Positions 55,101-63,914 of a stretch of 64,000 bases of DNA are shown one piece after another; the stretch's first letter is position 1; each line of letters begins with the position of its first letter. The position numbers were made by a program, and so were the translations under genes. The stretch comes from Apostichopus japonicus. Lineage: Eukaryota > Echinodermata > Holothuroidea > Aspidochirotida > Stichopodidae. Location: NCBI RefSeq assembly GCF_037975245.1, contig NC_092567.1:12536876-12600875 (forward strand), in the 5' to 3' direction. The notes under the pieces are model-generated. The model saw only the letters and a program-made list of their open reading frames with translations, made no database searches and was not told the DNA's origin.

Positions 55101-58100
55101 ACATATGATCTCAATTAAACTCTTGAGACATGTTAGTCTCTTATTCTGAAGTAAGTCTTTAACAGAATGCATACTTAATAAAGGGCAGACTGTCAGTCAT
55201 ATGAGTTAGGGTGATCAGATTCCTGGAAGACACAAGTAATATTATTATCATTGCTATGGTGATGGTAATAATATATATTAACTGCAGGTATATGAATTTA
55301 AAAATTCAAACTATAGACAAGTAATGATAGCTTCTATTCTTTCTTTAAATTGCATGATATCCTTAAACAGTAGAAATACAAGATGGGAGCCAAGCATACC
55401 CTGGAAAGTGAGATGTATGCATTCAATTGTCACATATTGAATGCGTTCAATTGTCACAGTGGAGTGTTAGCTCAGTGGTTAACGCCGGTGCCTTTCAATC
55501 ATAAGGTCCCCAGTTCAAGTCACTCCCAGATTAATGTATGTCGCCCAGTTACAGAGTTGTTGACAATTGACAATTCATAATCATGGACGTTAAATATGAA
55601 TGAAAGAGAATGAGGCTTCCTTGTGAGTTCCTGCTCGCAGGAGGATCTAATATATATATATATACATAGCTAGGCTATAATACACACAAGTAAGATGTCA
55701 CACCACAGTTAACAGCCTACACTGTACACTGTCACCCTTATGCAGGATGTCATAATGAAAGATAAACCAATCATCTGGACATATATATCTCATACATAAC
55801 ACATATATAACACAATATATATCTCACCTTCTCCTGGGAGGCTGAGTCTGCTATTTCATTCAAAATGTCTTTGAGTTTCTTCCTTGTCTCTGTGAATTGC
55901 TGAACTCCATTCTCCGTCTGGGGGGGGGGGGAGGGGGGAATGAAAAGAGAACAATGAGAACACTTGCCACTATTGTAACAAATTCAAGTTACTTTCATTC
56001 AGACAGCATTTTCCTAAGTGCCAAACTAAATGCATCCAGCTTTGAAGAAAGAAACCTGCCTATAATCACTCAATGTTGTAATACAGAAGTTGCATGCATT
56101 TTGATAGGTACTACCCCTCGACAAAAACAGAGTACAGAAATAATAAGTGAGAGGAGTGTTTCTCAAACCTACTGGAGGGTGTCAATGACATATGTAGGGG
56201 ACAAACACCTACACCTACACGCCTACACCTACACACTATAAAGAAACAATGGACTGTTGCAGTTACCTATCAGAGTGACAGCTAATGCTCTTATCATCAT
56301 TAAGTGCATAGCATTCCTTACTGATAGCTGTGCTAATAATTTATAAGAATAATGTCACAAAACCCAAACTAGATACTTTAAACAGCATTTCATAGATTGT
56401 TCTGACTGTTTGGTTATCCTCTCAACAACAAAAACTAAGAATAAACTATATACCATTGTTTTATCTTCTTATGTATCAAGCCAAGAAAATGACTCCATTG
56501 CTATGACATTAACTACTACATTAACATCTTTGAATTGCTCTTACTTCTTTCAACTCAAATTCTAGTTCATCTTGTTTCATAGAGAGGAGTTTAGTGATGG
56601 TAACATCCTCAAAGTCTTCATCCAGAGCTAGCTGGAGCTGCTTCTTATATTTTTGTCCTTCCCTTTCCTTGTCTCGGCAATGCTTGACTGTAACTTGAAG
56701 GAAGTCTAGGGAATGATCGCCAAATAAACGTTACTGCTACTTCAAGTAGTAACATGTATATCAATACTAACAGATTCTTCTAGCATAGTTGGCATCACTT
56801 TTCATTTCTCAAACTCTGATACTGATGTTGGTCCAAAAAGGATGATATTTGTGAGTTAAGTATCAAACATCCCGCATCTATATTTACAAACTGGTCATTG
56901 GGAAATCAAGAGTCTGGTGCACAACTTTTATGTAACATACCTTCCCCCACCCCATATCTTACTCAGATATGCCTCTGCTGTCACACAATACATGAAAGTA
57001 ATGGACTGAACATCCCTGGTATAGTTCTTAATCAACAGGCTAGGGTAACAGCATGGAAGGTAGCATCAGTAATGTAAGTATTGTATTTAAATACTCAAGC
57101 ATAATAACAGTGACAACAGTCCAAACATTTACACAAATCTTTACAATGCTGGTTTAAATATAACAAACCTTTAGCACCACCTGGACTAAATGCTTCTCCC
57201 TTTGACACCCATACAGGTCCATAAACTGGAGTTATAGTGGACTGAAGGCAAGCATCTAACTTTGGTACTGAAAAATAAAACCAATAAACAGCCTTGAAAA
57301 CATAGAGATAGTACTGAAAGGTATGTAATGGGATATGTACACACAGTACTAAGCATGCATACAGATTAGTACTGAAAGGTATGCAATGGGATATGTTCAC
57401 ACATATACTACTAAGAATGTATACAGATTAGTATTGAAAGGTATTTAATGGGATATGTACACACAGTACTAAGCATGCATACAGATTAGTACTGAAAGGT
57501 ATGCAATGGGATATGTTCACACATATACTACTAAGAATGTATACAGATTAGTATTGAAAGGTATTTAATGGGATATGTAAATACAGTACTAAGCATGCAT
57601 ACAGATTAGTACTGAAAGGTATGTATGTACACACATATAATACCAAGCATGCATACAGATTAGTTCTGAAAGGTATGTAATGGGATATGTACACACAGTA
57701 CTAAGCATGCATACAGACTAGTGCTGATAGGTATGTAATGGGATATGTACACACAGTACTAAGCATGCATACAGACTAGTGCTGATAGGTACAGTATGTA
57801 ATGGGATATGTACACACAGTACTAAGCATGCATACAGACTAGTGCTGATAGGTATGTAATGGGATATGTACACACAGTACTAAGCATGCATACAGACTAG
57901 TGCTGATAGGTATGTAATGGGATATGTACACACAGTACTAAGCATGCATACAGACTAGTGCTGATAGGTATGTAATGGGATATGTACACACAGTACTAAG
58001 CATGCATACAGACTAGTGCTGATAGGTATGTAATGGGATATGTACACACATATAATACTAAGCATGAATACAGATTAGCACTGAAAGGCATGTAAAGGGA

Positions 58101-61100
58101 TACACACATACATCATACTAACAACCAATATCTGTATAATTTACAAACATTACTTCCAATCCCTTTCTTATCCTCCCTAAAGTAAGGAGAAAATTCTACT
58201 GGCTTAAATCAAGTTCTCACTAGTAGTTCCTGCATTATAACATACGACAGGCTACAGGGGGAACCACAGAAGATTTGCTGATGAAGTGTAATACTGAGCT
58301 AATGATAGGTACTGAATTCATGCCTATAATTTTCTTTTCATGTGTTCAAGTTCTTAATGTCACTGCCAATATCCTGCTCCTTACCACACACCATGAATGA
58401 TGGTATATTAAACTGCTGTTGATTTGGTAGCTACAAGGAAACAGTTTGAAGTTATTATGAAATAAACCTTAGTATCAAGCTGCTGCTTACTTGAATCAAT
58501 GGTCTCAATAACGGTTCCATCACCCATGTAGGCAACCCTAGCTGGTGAGGTGAGGCCAAGCTTCAAGGTGCATCCATCCAAAAACTATGAAAAATTGAAA
58601 AAAATTGAAGACAAAAATACAGGATTTAGCATTATTTCCTGACAGTGAAATCCAGTTGTTATGGAGCATATTATGTGTAAAGGAAAGATTACCATGACAA
58701 CAAGCTTTGTTGACAAGTAGTTGATATTAATCATTAACAAATTGTCAGCAGACAACAAAGGATTGTTTTTTTAATCTTGTTAATAAAAACACAGCAGTGA
58801 TTTGATACAGTGATGGATGGATGGATATTATCACATTTGTAACCCAAAAATCATTAATCAACTAAGGTTTGCTTATTAAAAATCAAAGTAGAGTAATAAC
58901 AGGGCTATCCAGCATTTTAACAAAGGGCGCTGTGATATCAGTCTTAATGTATGTGCTCTGTACTCTTACAGATATCTGAAGTAACAGGAGCCTGTGAAAA
59001 GAGCTCACAAGCATGCACACACCCTGGGGGGGGGGGGATATGTACACACACCTGGGGGGATTAGATCAACTCATGGTACAGTCATGGTACTGTTCATGAT
59101 GATTCCATGTCTATGATTTTAAACGTCAGTGGCATTTGCACAGGGCCATGCCCGTGCCCCCCCCAACCCCCCCTACCACCTATACATACATATGTCCAGT
59201 CAGGAATCTTTTTAAATTCTGAAGCCTTTATTAGCATGACCTTGCGCATATACCTACTTATAGACCTAGTGTATAGTCTATATATTTTCTCCTGTTTACA
59301 GAGTCGCATTGCTTTAATACCTGGACAAATGTGTGTTGCATTAACACTTAAAAGATGGAGATTGCCATATTGATCACAGCTATGCCTCCTCCCCACCCCC
59401 CTCCCCATCCACAAAAAAAAAAATAAAGAGAAAAAAACACTTTACCAAAGCATATATCACCACCATGTTCCTGCTGTTCAACAGTTTGGGTGGTTGACGT
59501 TATATTTTAATGTCATTTTCTATTTACCTATAATTCATATGAGTACATGGATGCTTTGGTGAAGCATTGTTTTGTATTTTCAAGTATTCTATCAGTAATA
59601 TGTAAAACCTCTGGACTATTCTCTCTTTAGGGAATATCTCCATGCAAGATAAACTCCCACCTTTTCCTTCCATTAAATATTAAAACTATAACAGAATTAA
59701 AGACATAACAGCATTAAAGACATTGACATAACTCACCTTTCCAAACTGACCTGGAGAGGCCAACATTTCGTGCATTTCGCTTCCATCTCCGTTACAAAAT
59801 ATTAAAATTCTCCTCATGTCAGATGACAACATTTTCCTGGTGAGAAAATAAAAAGTTAATGACTTGCAATATACTGAACCAACTGAAAAGATGCTTTCAT
59901 TGGTGCTTTAGGATAAAGATGCTTTCATTGGTTCTTTAGGAACAAGATGCTTTCATTGGTGCTTTAGGATAAAGATGCTTTCAACAGTGCTTTAGGATAG
60001 CGATGCTTTCATTGGTGCTTTAAGATTAAGATGCTTTCATTGGTGCTTTAAGATAAAGATGCTTTCATTGGTGCTTTAGGATAAAGATGCTTTCATTGGT
60101 GCTTTATAATAAAGATGCTTTCATTGGTGCTTTATAATAAAGATGCTTTCATTGGTGCTTAAGGATAAAGATGCTTTCATTGGTGCTTTATAATAAAGAT
60201 GCTTTCATTGGTGCTTTAAGATTAAGATGCTTTCATTGGTGCTTTAAGATAAAAATTCTTTCATTGGTGCTTTAGGGTAAAGATGCTTTCAACAGTGCTT
60301 TAGGATAAAAATGCTTTCATTGGTGCTTTAAGATTAAGATGCTTTCATTGGTGCTTTAAGATAAAGATGCTTTCATTGGTGCTTTAGGATAAAGATGCTT
60401 TCATTGGTGCTTTATAATAAAGATGCTTTCATTGGTGCTTTATAATAAAGATGCTTTCATTGGTGCTTTAGGATAAAGATGCTTTCATTGGTGCTTTCTA
60501 ATAAAGATGCTTTCATTGGTGCTTTAAGATTAAGATGCTTTCATTGGTGCTTTAAGATAAAAATGCTTTCATTGGTGCTTTAGGATAAAGATGCTTTCAT
60601 TGGTGCTTTAGGATAAAGATGCTTTCATTGGTGCTTTAGGATAAAGATGCTTTCATTGGTGCTTTAGGATAAAGATGCTTTCATGGGTGCTTTAGGATAA
60701 AGATGCTTTCATTGGTGCTTTAGGATAAAGATGCTTTCATTGGTGCTTTTGATAAAGATGCTAAACTGCTGGTTAAGTCTCACAGCTTATTATACTAAAC
60801 TGCTGGTTAAGTCTCACAGCTTATGTTACTTAACTGCTGGTTAAGTCTCACAGCTTATGTTACTAAACTGCTGGTTAAGTTTCATGTATACCTCATTCTC
60901 CTAGACAGTTGATTTCTCGGTTTCTTCTTCTTCTGATCTGTTGGTAACTGAACACCATTCAATGTCCACATGGCGTGGATATTCTTATGAGCTGTGCCTG
61001 TAATAAGCAAGTAAACAATTATTTAATACAGAAAGAAAAAGACAATAGTATCTTGGCATAACAAAACTGAAAAGCATGTTAAGAAAGATCACCTCTGTGT

Positions 61101-63914
61101 TAGGATTTCAAGACAGTTATCTATGGCGGTCAGCATTCTTCAGTTTAATCTCTAAACAAATAATAAAGTAACCAATACAACACTAGATAAACTTGCTCCC
61201 CTTTGGGAAATTACTCTTTTGAAAATCAGTGAATATGAAAATATCATCTGAGATTAGACAAAATAGTTGGCCCATGGTGCTTTTGTAGAGCTCTGTTAGT
61301 ATCTCCATACCACAACCTCTCTGGTTCTCGAAACCTTACCAGGAACCAGGTTCTATTGCTACTGTGTAGTATTGATGAGCAGGGTCTTCCATGGATTTGG
61401 TATTTTTGATTTGCAAATTTGACAATGGGGGATTGGTTCTGTTTTATTCAGTTTCTTTTAAAACAGCTTTGTTCAACATGGCTGCACTGCAGTGATGACT
61501 GACGGTGTGCCTTCACCTCCTTCAGAATTTGAATGAGTAGCCAAACGATGAGATACTCTCTCATCCGCTGAATGGGAATGTTATGGGGTAATTACACGCC
61601 TGTCCCATTGATCTCTGCACACTCATGAAAAGACAGGGCTTGAAATAAGCAGTTGTCATTGTCATCAACAATCATTATGTGAGATTGATTCAAATCAGCT
61701 TCTGTTGGTTTCCTAACCCTTGGGAACTAAAGATAATTAGTCTGTAACTACTGGTAAAATTAGATATCTGTTAGTTATAATATAAGCCATTTGGAAATGT
61801 TTCAACAAGTTGATTTTTTTTTAAATTAATTATACACCTTCCATTACTTCAAGTCGAACCTTCATGATGCACCACCCTCCCCCCCCCCCAACCCCCACCC
61901 AGCCCCAGCCCACACCTATTTCAAAACACCATAAATCAGTCATTTCTGATAAAACTGTACAACTAGAAAGATAGAGAGTAGCAAGTATACCTTTGGCAGA
62001 TGCAACTGGATCCTTGAAGGGTTCCCCACAAGAAATGAAAATTTCAGCATCTTTAGGAATTTCTTCGGCTGTCTTAAGTTCTGTTCCATCAATAAGAAAC
62101 ATTCTCCTTGCTGCAAACTTGAGGTCCAACTTTAGGGTACAATATTCTAGAAACTGAACAGAAAGGAATATAGTATCTAAAACCAATTCCAATGTTACAT
62201 TTTTTTAATTTAGTGATTAAACATTTCATATCAGTTTTGAAGGGTCTAGGCTTTGTCTCAAAAAATACCATAGTTACTGCATTGAAAGTCTCCTACACAC
62301 ACATCTTTTGCAATTGTATAGCTTTTGTCTATTTTGTTGGGCATTTTACAATGCAATCACTGGATCACTTATTCCCAGTGAAACATTGTTAACATTATCA
62401 TTCAAGTTTCTTGTATTTATAAACACAATTTCAGGTGCCTAGATCAAGTGTATAATATTTTATATTCCATCCAGTTACACATCAAGTATGAATATTCATA
62501 TCATGTAACATGTATTACTTCTACATTGTGTATTTGTTTGTGTTGGCAGTAATATAGAGCAGATATTAAATCTATACTTTTAATGGGGTAATTAATCACT
62601 TGAACAGATTGTGTTTCTCTTCCTTTCTTGATAATCATGTAAACCCTCACAATTTGTTAACATAGTTTGCCTAGAACCAGAACAGTACACTATCAACAAT
62701 GTTTGGTGATACCATACTATGAACAAAACCTATCTTTATCAAAGAGCATCTGTTTTTGATACCCAAGTCCATAACTGAAAATCCTCTCATACACTTACAT
62801 GTTTATAAAGATTCATACATTTCAAATATGCCATACAAGCAATGTGATTGTACTGAGGTTTAAATAACATTGACAGACATACACTGGTACATGTGTATGG
62901 TAAGTGAACTTGAAGTGAAGTGAGTCTCTTTATATGGGGATTACTCTTAAGAACTATGCAATAGTCCAACCTACCACTTTCAGTGTTGGAGCTGTAATAC
63001 GGTAACCCTGGTCCCTTAATCCATTCTTGAATGCCATGGCTCTTATCACCTTAGGTTGCTTCTTGTAGAGTCCTTTAGACTGTGAGAATCGTTTGGATGA
63101 AGCAGCAGACGTTACAGATCGTCCGCTCCAAGGACGCCCACTCCAAGGTCTGGAAACAAGCAAATTACTCAAACAATCACACTTGCAAGATTTTCATATG
63201 CAAATACCTACATTTATTTTAAAGATGTTTTTTAAAAGCTTTACAAGCACTTCAAAGAATTTGATTTGATACTATAGGTTTTCCTTGCAATTTGATTAAA
63301 AACATTGTCTTTTTTCACCAAGCGATATCATATCCTCACTTATACAGTTTGCATTACTTTCAGTCTCATCAACAGACTATTTGTTGCAATCATTTGTCTA
63401 GTATTAAACTATTAATGAGCAAAGTTTCTATTGGTATAATCCAGTTGGATAATCCAGTTTTTTTTGGCTCCACAAACATAAATGGAAAATCTTGTTCTTC
63501 ACTTGAAATGTTTGATGTTTTTGTCTACTTTCATTGTTGCTGACAAGTTTTATTAGTTTAAAAGAACAACATATGGTTGCACTCCATCACCAAATTTTGG
63601 CAACTTCAAACAGGAAGTGCAGCTTATCTTGCCATGTTGTTCTATACAGATACTACCTTTTAGTTTTATATACAGGAGCACTCTCTGGTCTCTTCCTGAC
63701 AGGTCTTTTACCCTCCTCTTCCTCCTCTCCATCTTTCGAGTCAGACTTTGATTGACCAGCCAGAAAACTCATATCAATTCTCTTCTTGTCAGATGTTCTG
63801 CTGACTGCAGAAATAGGCCTGGTTCCTCTCGTCTTACCAGGGAACGATGGTCCATGATCTGAAAATCCTACTCGCTGTAGATAAGGGGAAGCTTTAGCCG
63901 CAGATCTGTGCAAT
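34106..63914 (-). CDS. DCDC1: DCDC1 orthologue: multi-doublecortin, ricin-like-domain protein; 37 coding exons, 5' end outside the window
   Basis: Coding exons, 5' to 3': 63914-63657, 63149-62975, 62153-61991, 60997-60892, 59836-59737, 58584-58491, 57267-57169, 56705-56545, 55917-55828, 54805-54719, 54240-54139, 53513-53342, 52762-52648, 51866-51692, 50765-50658, 50408-50278, 49757-49697, 49344-49046, 48341-48091, 47460-47375, 46584-46429, 46219-45973, 45804-45501, 44845-44684, 44335-44135, 43740-43526, 43213-43185, 42765-42577, 42245-42039, 41604-41442, 41020-40919, 40727-40626, 40109-39973, 39507-39406, 38054-37829, 37274-37165, 34153-34106. All have AG/GT borders, and the phases agree from first to last, giving about 1,843 aa. 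Human DCDC1 is about 1,780 aa with the same domain order. DCX repeats bind tubulin; human DCDC1 (formerly DCDC5) has been linked to microtubules and mitosis. The start codon is not in the window: the first exon opens from an acceptor in mid-codon and has no in-frame ATG upstream of it here. Confidence 0.93.
34290..37040. repeat. 82-bp tandem array, about 17 copies, interrupted by a transposon
   Basis: Units contain ggtggtcatgtgacatgaga, acacacagtcacatgatacc and cttagtccagtgtttctagg. Five to six copies lie left of the insertion at 34768-36136 and about eleven to the right. The array is in the last intron of DCDC1. Each unit has two CATGTG-type E-boxes in opposite orientation. Confidence 0.93.
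34768..36136. mobile_element. Non-autonomous hAT-type element, 1.37 kb
   Basis: Ends TAGCGTTGTGCGG and CCGCACAACCCTA (one mismatch), with the perfect 8-bp target duplication GTTTCTAG (34760-34767, 36137-36144). Subterminal regions are rich in accggtatt and gggatcccggg motifs. The longest frame is 66 codons, so there is no transposase. Confidence 0.92.
37165..37274 (-). CDS. DCDC1: DCDC1 exon 36, C-terminal tail
   Basis: A 110-nt exon encoding about 36 residues (ANQQVEVKANFARVRKKDGV, then TVTHNIHPTIE). Its phase fits exon 35 (A|AA) and it ends in phase 0. No domain recognised. Confidence 0.8.
37603..37708 (+). mobile_element. Penelope-like element terminal fragment with hammerhead-like hairpin
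   Basis: It starts aaactgttagcaaactgctt, passes an A/T run, then shows the hairpin described separately and ends cttacttttacac. The first 23 bases recur at 38124 and the last 13 recur inverted at 38170-38182, linking it to the element at 38124-38900. Confidence 0.7.
37658..37696 (+). ncRNA. Hammerhead-ribozyme-like motif (degenerate)
   Basis: Stem I GCCT (37658-37661) pairs with AGGC (37693-37696). Core TTGAAGA (consensus CUGANGA, first base changed) plus an extra A. Stem II GATCCT-GCT-AGGATC (37670-37684). Then GAAAC and GTC. Penelope-like elements are known to carry minimal hammerhead ribozymes in their terminal repeats; the changed core suggests an inactive copy. Confidence 0.5.
37829..38054 (-). 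CDS. DCDC1: DCDC1 doublecortin domain 6 (exon 35)
   Basis: One 226-nt exon holds the whole repeat: KRILVYRNGSNPEKASHCWG, helix PELLRDASLRLSL, then LLFTEFGSRVESF and RLYCVSSGESFRG. Unlike the other repeats it is not split by an intron. It lies between two fragments of a Penelope-like element. Donor AAGA|gtaagt. Confidence 0.9.
38181..38227 (-). ncRNA. Second hammerhead-like hairpin, inverted orientation
   Basis: A perfect 9-bp outer stem (agtgggtct/agacccact) and an inner stem gatcccagcaggatc, with CTGAAAA and GAAA core pieces on the minus strand. The conserved core G is replaced by A, so cleavage is unlikely. Confidence 0.45.
38222..38896 (+). pseudogene. Penelope-like element ORF, C-terminal part with GIY-YIG endonuclease
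   Basis: The open frame starts with the RT-thumb-like RRPCNLRDLLVHAAVPP, continues through a Cys cluster (CDRTSRCIICSHH, SCTTSNVIYLNSCRVCG) to the GIY-YIG core GIQYVGETKTTLKK...HRS, and ends with the typical WMQRLRTIQPHGLNF. The reverse transcriptase body is missing and no start codon can be defined, so this is a dead fragment, although its 209-codon tail has no stop. Confidence 0.85.
39406..40727 (-). CDS. DCDC1: DCDC1 linker exons 32-34
   Basis: Exons 40727-40626 (helical, KQLKTLQRAERSKVMRELDQ), 40109-39973 (VLVEGGWTKPCHGEVKKYIQ) and 39507-39406 (NHLSEVKAHQRSRDKPVTRS, ending LYIQPTM). Acceptor and donor sites are canonical and the phases continue. No domain assignment. Confidence 0.85.
40919..42245 (-). 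CDS. DCDC1: DCDC1 doublecortin domain 5 (exons 29-31)
   Basis: Exons 42245-42039, 41604-41442 and 41020-40919. A helical lead-in (QYEKEFTRLKQMNSARLIAK) is followed by SVRLLAYRNGEGRGSEGVLM, LLDQCTYSLQLPSAARKLY and, after a longer loop, LPLEVWVSCGESFIHLA. About residues 1446-1602. The intron between the halves again lies immediately before LLD. Confidence 0.92.
42577..43213 (-). CDS. DCDC1: DCDC1 microexon 27 and Cys-rich module (exon 28)
   Basis: Exon 28 (42765-42577) encodes a Cys-rich module: CFACARTL, FICFSG and GCFQCLSG, a CxxC...CxxC arrangement that could bind zinc; vertebrate DCDC1 has a similar Cys cluster here. Exon 26 ends in phase 1 and exon 28 begins in phase 0, so a connecting exon is required. 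The 29-nt candidate at 43213-43185 (VVGETPVEQP, acceptor tttgcag, donor gtgagt) has the exact length class. It is the least certain exon of the model. Confidence 0.78.
43526..44845 (-). CDS. DCDC1: DCDC1 second ricin B-type lectin-like domain (exons 24-26)
   Basis: Exons 44845-44684, 44335-44135 and 43740-43526. Contains the pattern FSYYDGFITCKSNPYLVVG, then TSQRWEIDEENG, then ICSKPNPEMVLTVTMP and NQKWAFESDTGIID, i.e. alternating strand and QxW motifs of a beta-trefoil. Vertebrate DCDC1 has the same domain with SQRW and NQKW motifs. About residues 1205-1372. A basic KKRKSS cluster precedes it. Confidence 0.92.
45501..45804 (-). CDS. DCDC1: DCDC1 acidic linker exon 23
   Basis: A 304-nt exon. 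Its first part is hydrophobic (PYITNLLNVLLLALVLEVEG), resembling a conserved ALVLEV segment in vertebrate DCDC1; its second half is strongly acidic (EEAEEEEVEIDDDLSQ). It is an unstructured bridge between DCX4 and the second ricin-like region. Confidence 0.85.
45973..47460 (-). CDS. DCDC1: DCDC1 doublecortin domain 4 with a 52-residue insert (exons 20-22)
   Basis: Exon 47460-47375 encodes the first strands (LRLQVLKNGERDMTRSAW), exon 46219-45973 the second half (FLDRCTSLLNLPFAARRLY, then VFASCGETWKDP). Between them, exon 46584-46429 is 156 nt, phase 0 at both ends, and encodes a charged, probably helical stretch (KRVEKLETKEEKLKQLEFQL) in place of the normal direct junction. The two DCX halves would join perfectly without it, so it may be a cassette exon. 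About residues 917-1078. Confidence 0.88.
48091..50765 (-). CDS. DCDC1: DCDC1 first ricin-type (beta-trefoil-like) region (exons 15-19)
   Basis: Exons 50765-50658, 50408-50278, 49757-49697, 49344-49046 and 48341-48091. Ricin-B-like elements seen are QEWSFSNDGRIFSK, followed by YPELALTYVEE, and later KSQRWALKQEKFENLGQWKH (QxW-type repeats). Exon 18 carries a 60-residue acidic insert rich in Asp, Ser and Gln. It ends in a basic PPLKKNKEKSSGEN segment. About residues 633-916. I see no clear carbohydrate-binding residues, so a structural or protein-binding role is as likely as sugar binding. Confidence 0.85.
49996..50174. repeat. Minisatellite, about 33-bp unit, 5 copies
   Basis: Alternating variants of gtaatgaaagaaacatactg with attggttaataa or aatttgttaataa. 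Confidence 0.92.
50784..51297. repeat. Minisatellite, about 46-55-bp unit, about 11 copies
   Basis: Copies of gaggaaggtagtcatagttt, tataagg(gagtaag)gtagtcac and agtttaaaaca. It begins about 20 bp from the acceptor of DCDC1 exon 15. Confidence 0.93.
51692..52762 (-). CDS. DCDC1: DCDC1 linker between DCX3 and first ricin-like region (exons 13-14)
   Basis: Exon 52762-52648 contains a CNLCGE cysteine pair; exon 51866-51692 contains HTLWHVSEGAPEGYEMAE and a helical C-terminal part ending NHFLYFK. Vertebrate DCDC1 has a comparable segment ending in a similar NHFL motif. The 5' part of exon 14 with its acceptor is tandemly duplicated upstream, but only the innermost copy runs on into the full exon. 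Confidence 0.85.
51800..52211 (-). repeat. 82-bp tandem repeat carrying copies of a DCDC1 splice acceptor and exon start
   Basis: On the minus strand each unit reads attatattgacctatag, then GCATACACTTTGGCATGTGA, GAATTACAACATG. The innermost copy is the functional 3' splice site and first 70 bp of exon 14; the others repeat both. Outer copies have lost one base in the GAGCCC(C)AGAGG stretch, or run into a TAG in the next repeat, so they cannot extend the protein. Confidence 0.9.
52850..53338 (+). pseudogene. LINE (RTE/CR1-type) ORF2 3' end, frameshifted
   Basis: The frame ending at the stop near 53304 reads RRRLRNILNIRWTNNNWLSN, RRLRFFGHVARLQEDVPAK, GRPKTTLLGKI and LAQDRDTCRRLITEHVG, the conserved C-terminus of many non-LTR retrotransposons. 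One extra A near 52957 separates it from the upstream frame (LYNCNLWGTTKDLVRKIDNF). It ends in an (ACT)n tail. It lies in the DCDC1 intron after exon 12. Confidence 0.85.
53342..54805 (-). CDS. DCDC1: DCDC1 doublecortin domain 3 (exons 10-12)
   Basis: Exons 54805-54719, 54240-54139 and 53513-53342. Reads GLRLKVYENGRNDGEQIVF, then a helix with LLDTITRWIHLE, then VFQLQNDQEIWISFGELFKD. Again the intron splits the domain before LLD. About residues 440-535. The donor of exon 12 lies against a LINE-type insertion: its intronic side is gtaagtagtagtag. Confidence 0.9.
54346..54493. repeat. Minisatellite, about 36-bp unit, 4-5 copies
   Basis: Copies of aacatacaaattcccaacaa and tgtaagagttcacatt, about 100 bp upstream of the exon 11 acceptor. 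Confidence 0.88.
55459..55663 (+). mobile_element. tRNA-derived SINE
   Basis: The 5' part is tRNA-like: GGAGTG pairs with CACTCC, A box TTAGCTCAGTGG (55467-55478), B box AGTTCAAGTC (55512-55521). It is followed by a body of about 120 bp and a (TA)n tail. The anticodon arm is degenerate, so it is not a working tRNA. Confidence 0.8.
55828..56705 (-). CDS. DCDC1: DCDC1 helical linker (exons 8-9)
   Basis: Exons 56705-56545 and 55917-55828. Highly charged, Lys/Glu/Gln-rich and without prolines (KHCRDKEREGQKYKKQLQL, then KQDELEFELKE), so probably a coiled coil or long helix between DCX2 and DCX3. The acceptor of exon 9 is preceded by an almost pure C tract, read as a G run at 55920-55937 on the plus strand. 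Confidence 0.85.
57169..59836 (-). CDS. DCDC1: DCDC1 doublecortin domain 2 (exons 5-7)
   Basis: Exons 59836-59737, 58584-58491 and 57267-57169. The domain starts RRILIFCNGDGSEMHEML, continues FLDGCTLKLGLTSPARVAYM and ends in TITPVYGPVWVSKGEAFSP, the diagnostic DCX end motif. About residues 245-331. Two of the three introns hold large minisatellites close to their 3' ends. Confidence 0.9.
57303..58090. repeat. Minisatellite, about 57-60-bp unit, about 13 copies
   Basis: Copies of gggatatgtacacacagtac, taagcatgcatacagactag and tgctgataggtatgtaat. It starts about 35 bp from the acceptor of DCDC1 exon 7. The copies at 57680-58030 are almost identical. Confidence 0.94.
59884..60757. repeat. 27-bp minisatellite, about 32 copies
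   Basis: Copies of aagatgctttcattggtgct + ttaggat, with variants ttaagat and ttataat arranged in a recurring order. It starts about 48 bp from the acceptor of DCDC1 exon 5. Confidence 0.95.
60764..60876. repeat. Tandem repeat, about 35-bp unit, 3.5 copies
   Basis: Copies of ctaaactgctggttaagtct + cacagcttatgtta, directly after the 27-bp array and ending near the donor of exon 4. Confidence 0.92.
60892..60997 (-). CDS. DCDC1: DCDC1 linker exon 4
   Basis: A 106-nt exon encoding TAHKNIHAMWTLNGVQLP followed by a Lys-rich DQKKKKPRNQLS stretch. The WTLNG-LP motif and the basic cluster between DCX1 and DCX2 are also found in vertebrate DCDC1. Phases join both neighbours exactly (G|GC in, AG|G out). 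Confidence 0.85.
61991..63149 (-). CDS. DCDC1: DCDC1 doublecortin domain 1 (exons 2-3)
   Basis: Exon 63149-62975 gives the first strand of the DCX fold (VIRAMAFKNGLRDQGYRI); exon 62153-61991 gives the helix and second half (FLEYCTLKLDL, AARRMFLIDGTEL) ending in the family signature ISCGEPFKDP. The exon boundary falls at LKV|FLEY, the same place as in the other DCX repeats of this gene. About residues 120-198 of the window protein. The protein starts with a duplicated PWSGRPWSGR motif. Confidence 0.92.
63657..63914 (-). CDS. DCDC1: DCDC1 N-terminal exon: basic/acidic low-complexity segment (partial 5' end)
   Basis: About 86 residues rich in Ser, Lys and Arg, with an acidic run (GEEEEEGKRP) and an RPESAPVY motif near its end. 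This is the disordered leader before DCX1, as in vertebrate DCDC1. The acceptor is caacag at 63915-63920; a second AG nine bases downstream would drop three residues without changing the frame. The donor is AAAAG|gtagta. Earlier exons must lie beyond position 64000. Confidence 0.8.

Noticed and set aside
55459-55530. Functional tRNA gene
   Set aside because: Acceptor stem and A/B boxes are present, but the T and anticodon arms are degenerate and a SINE body follows.
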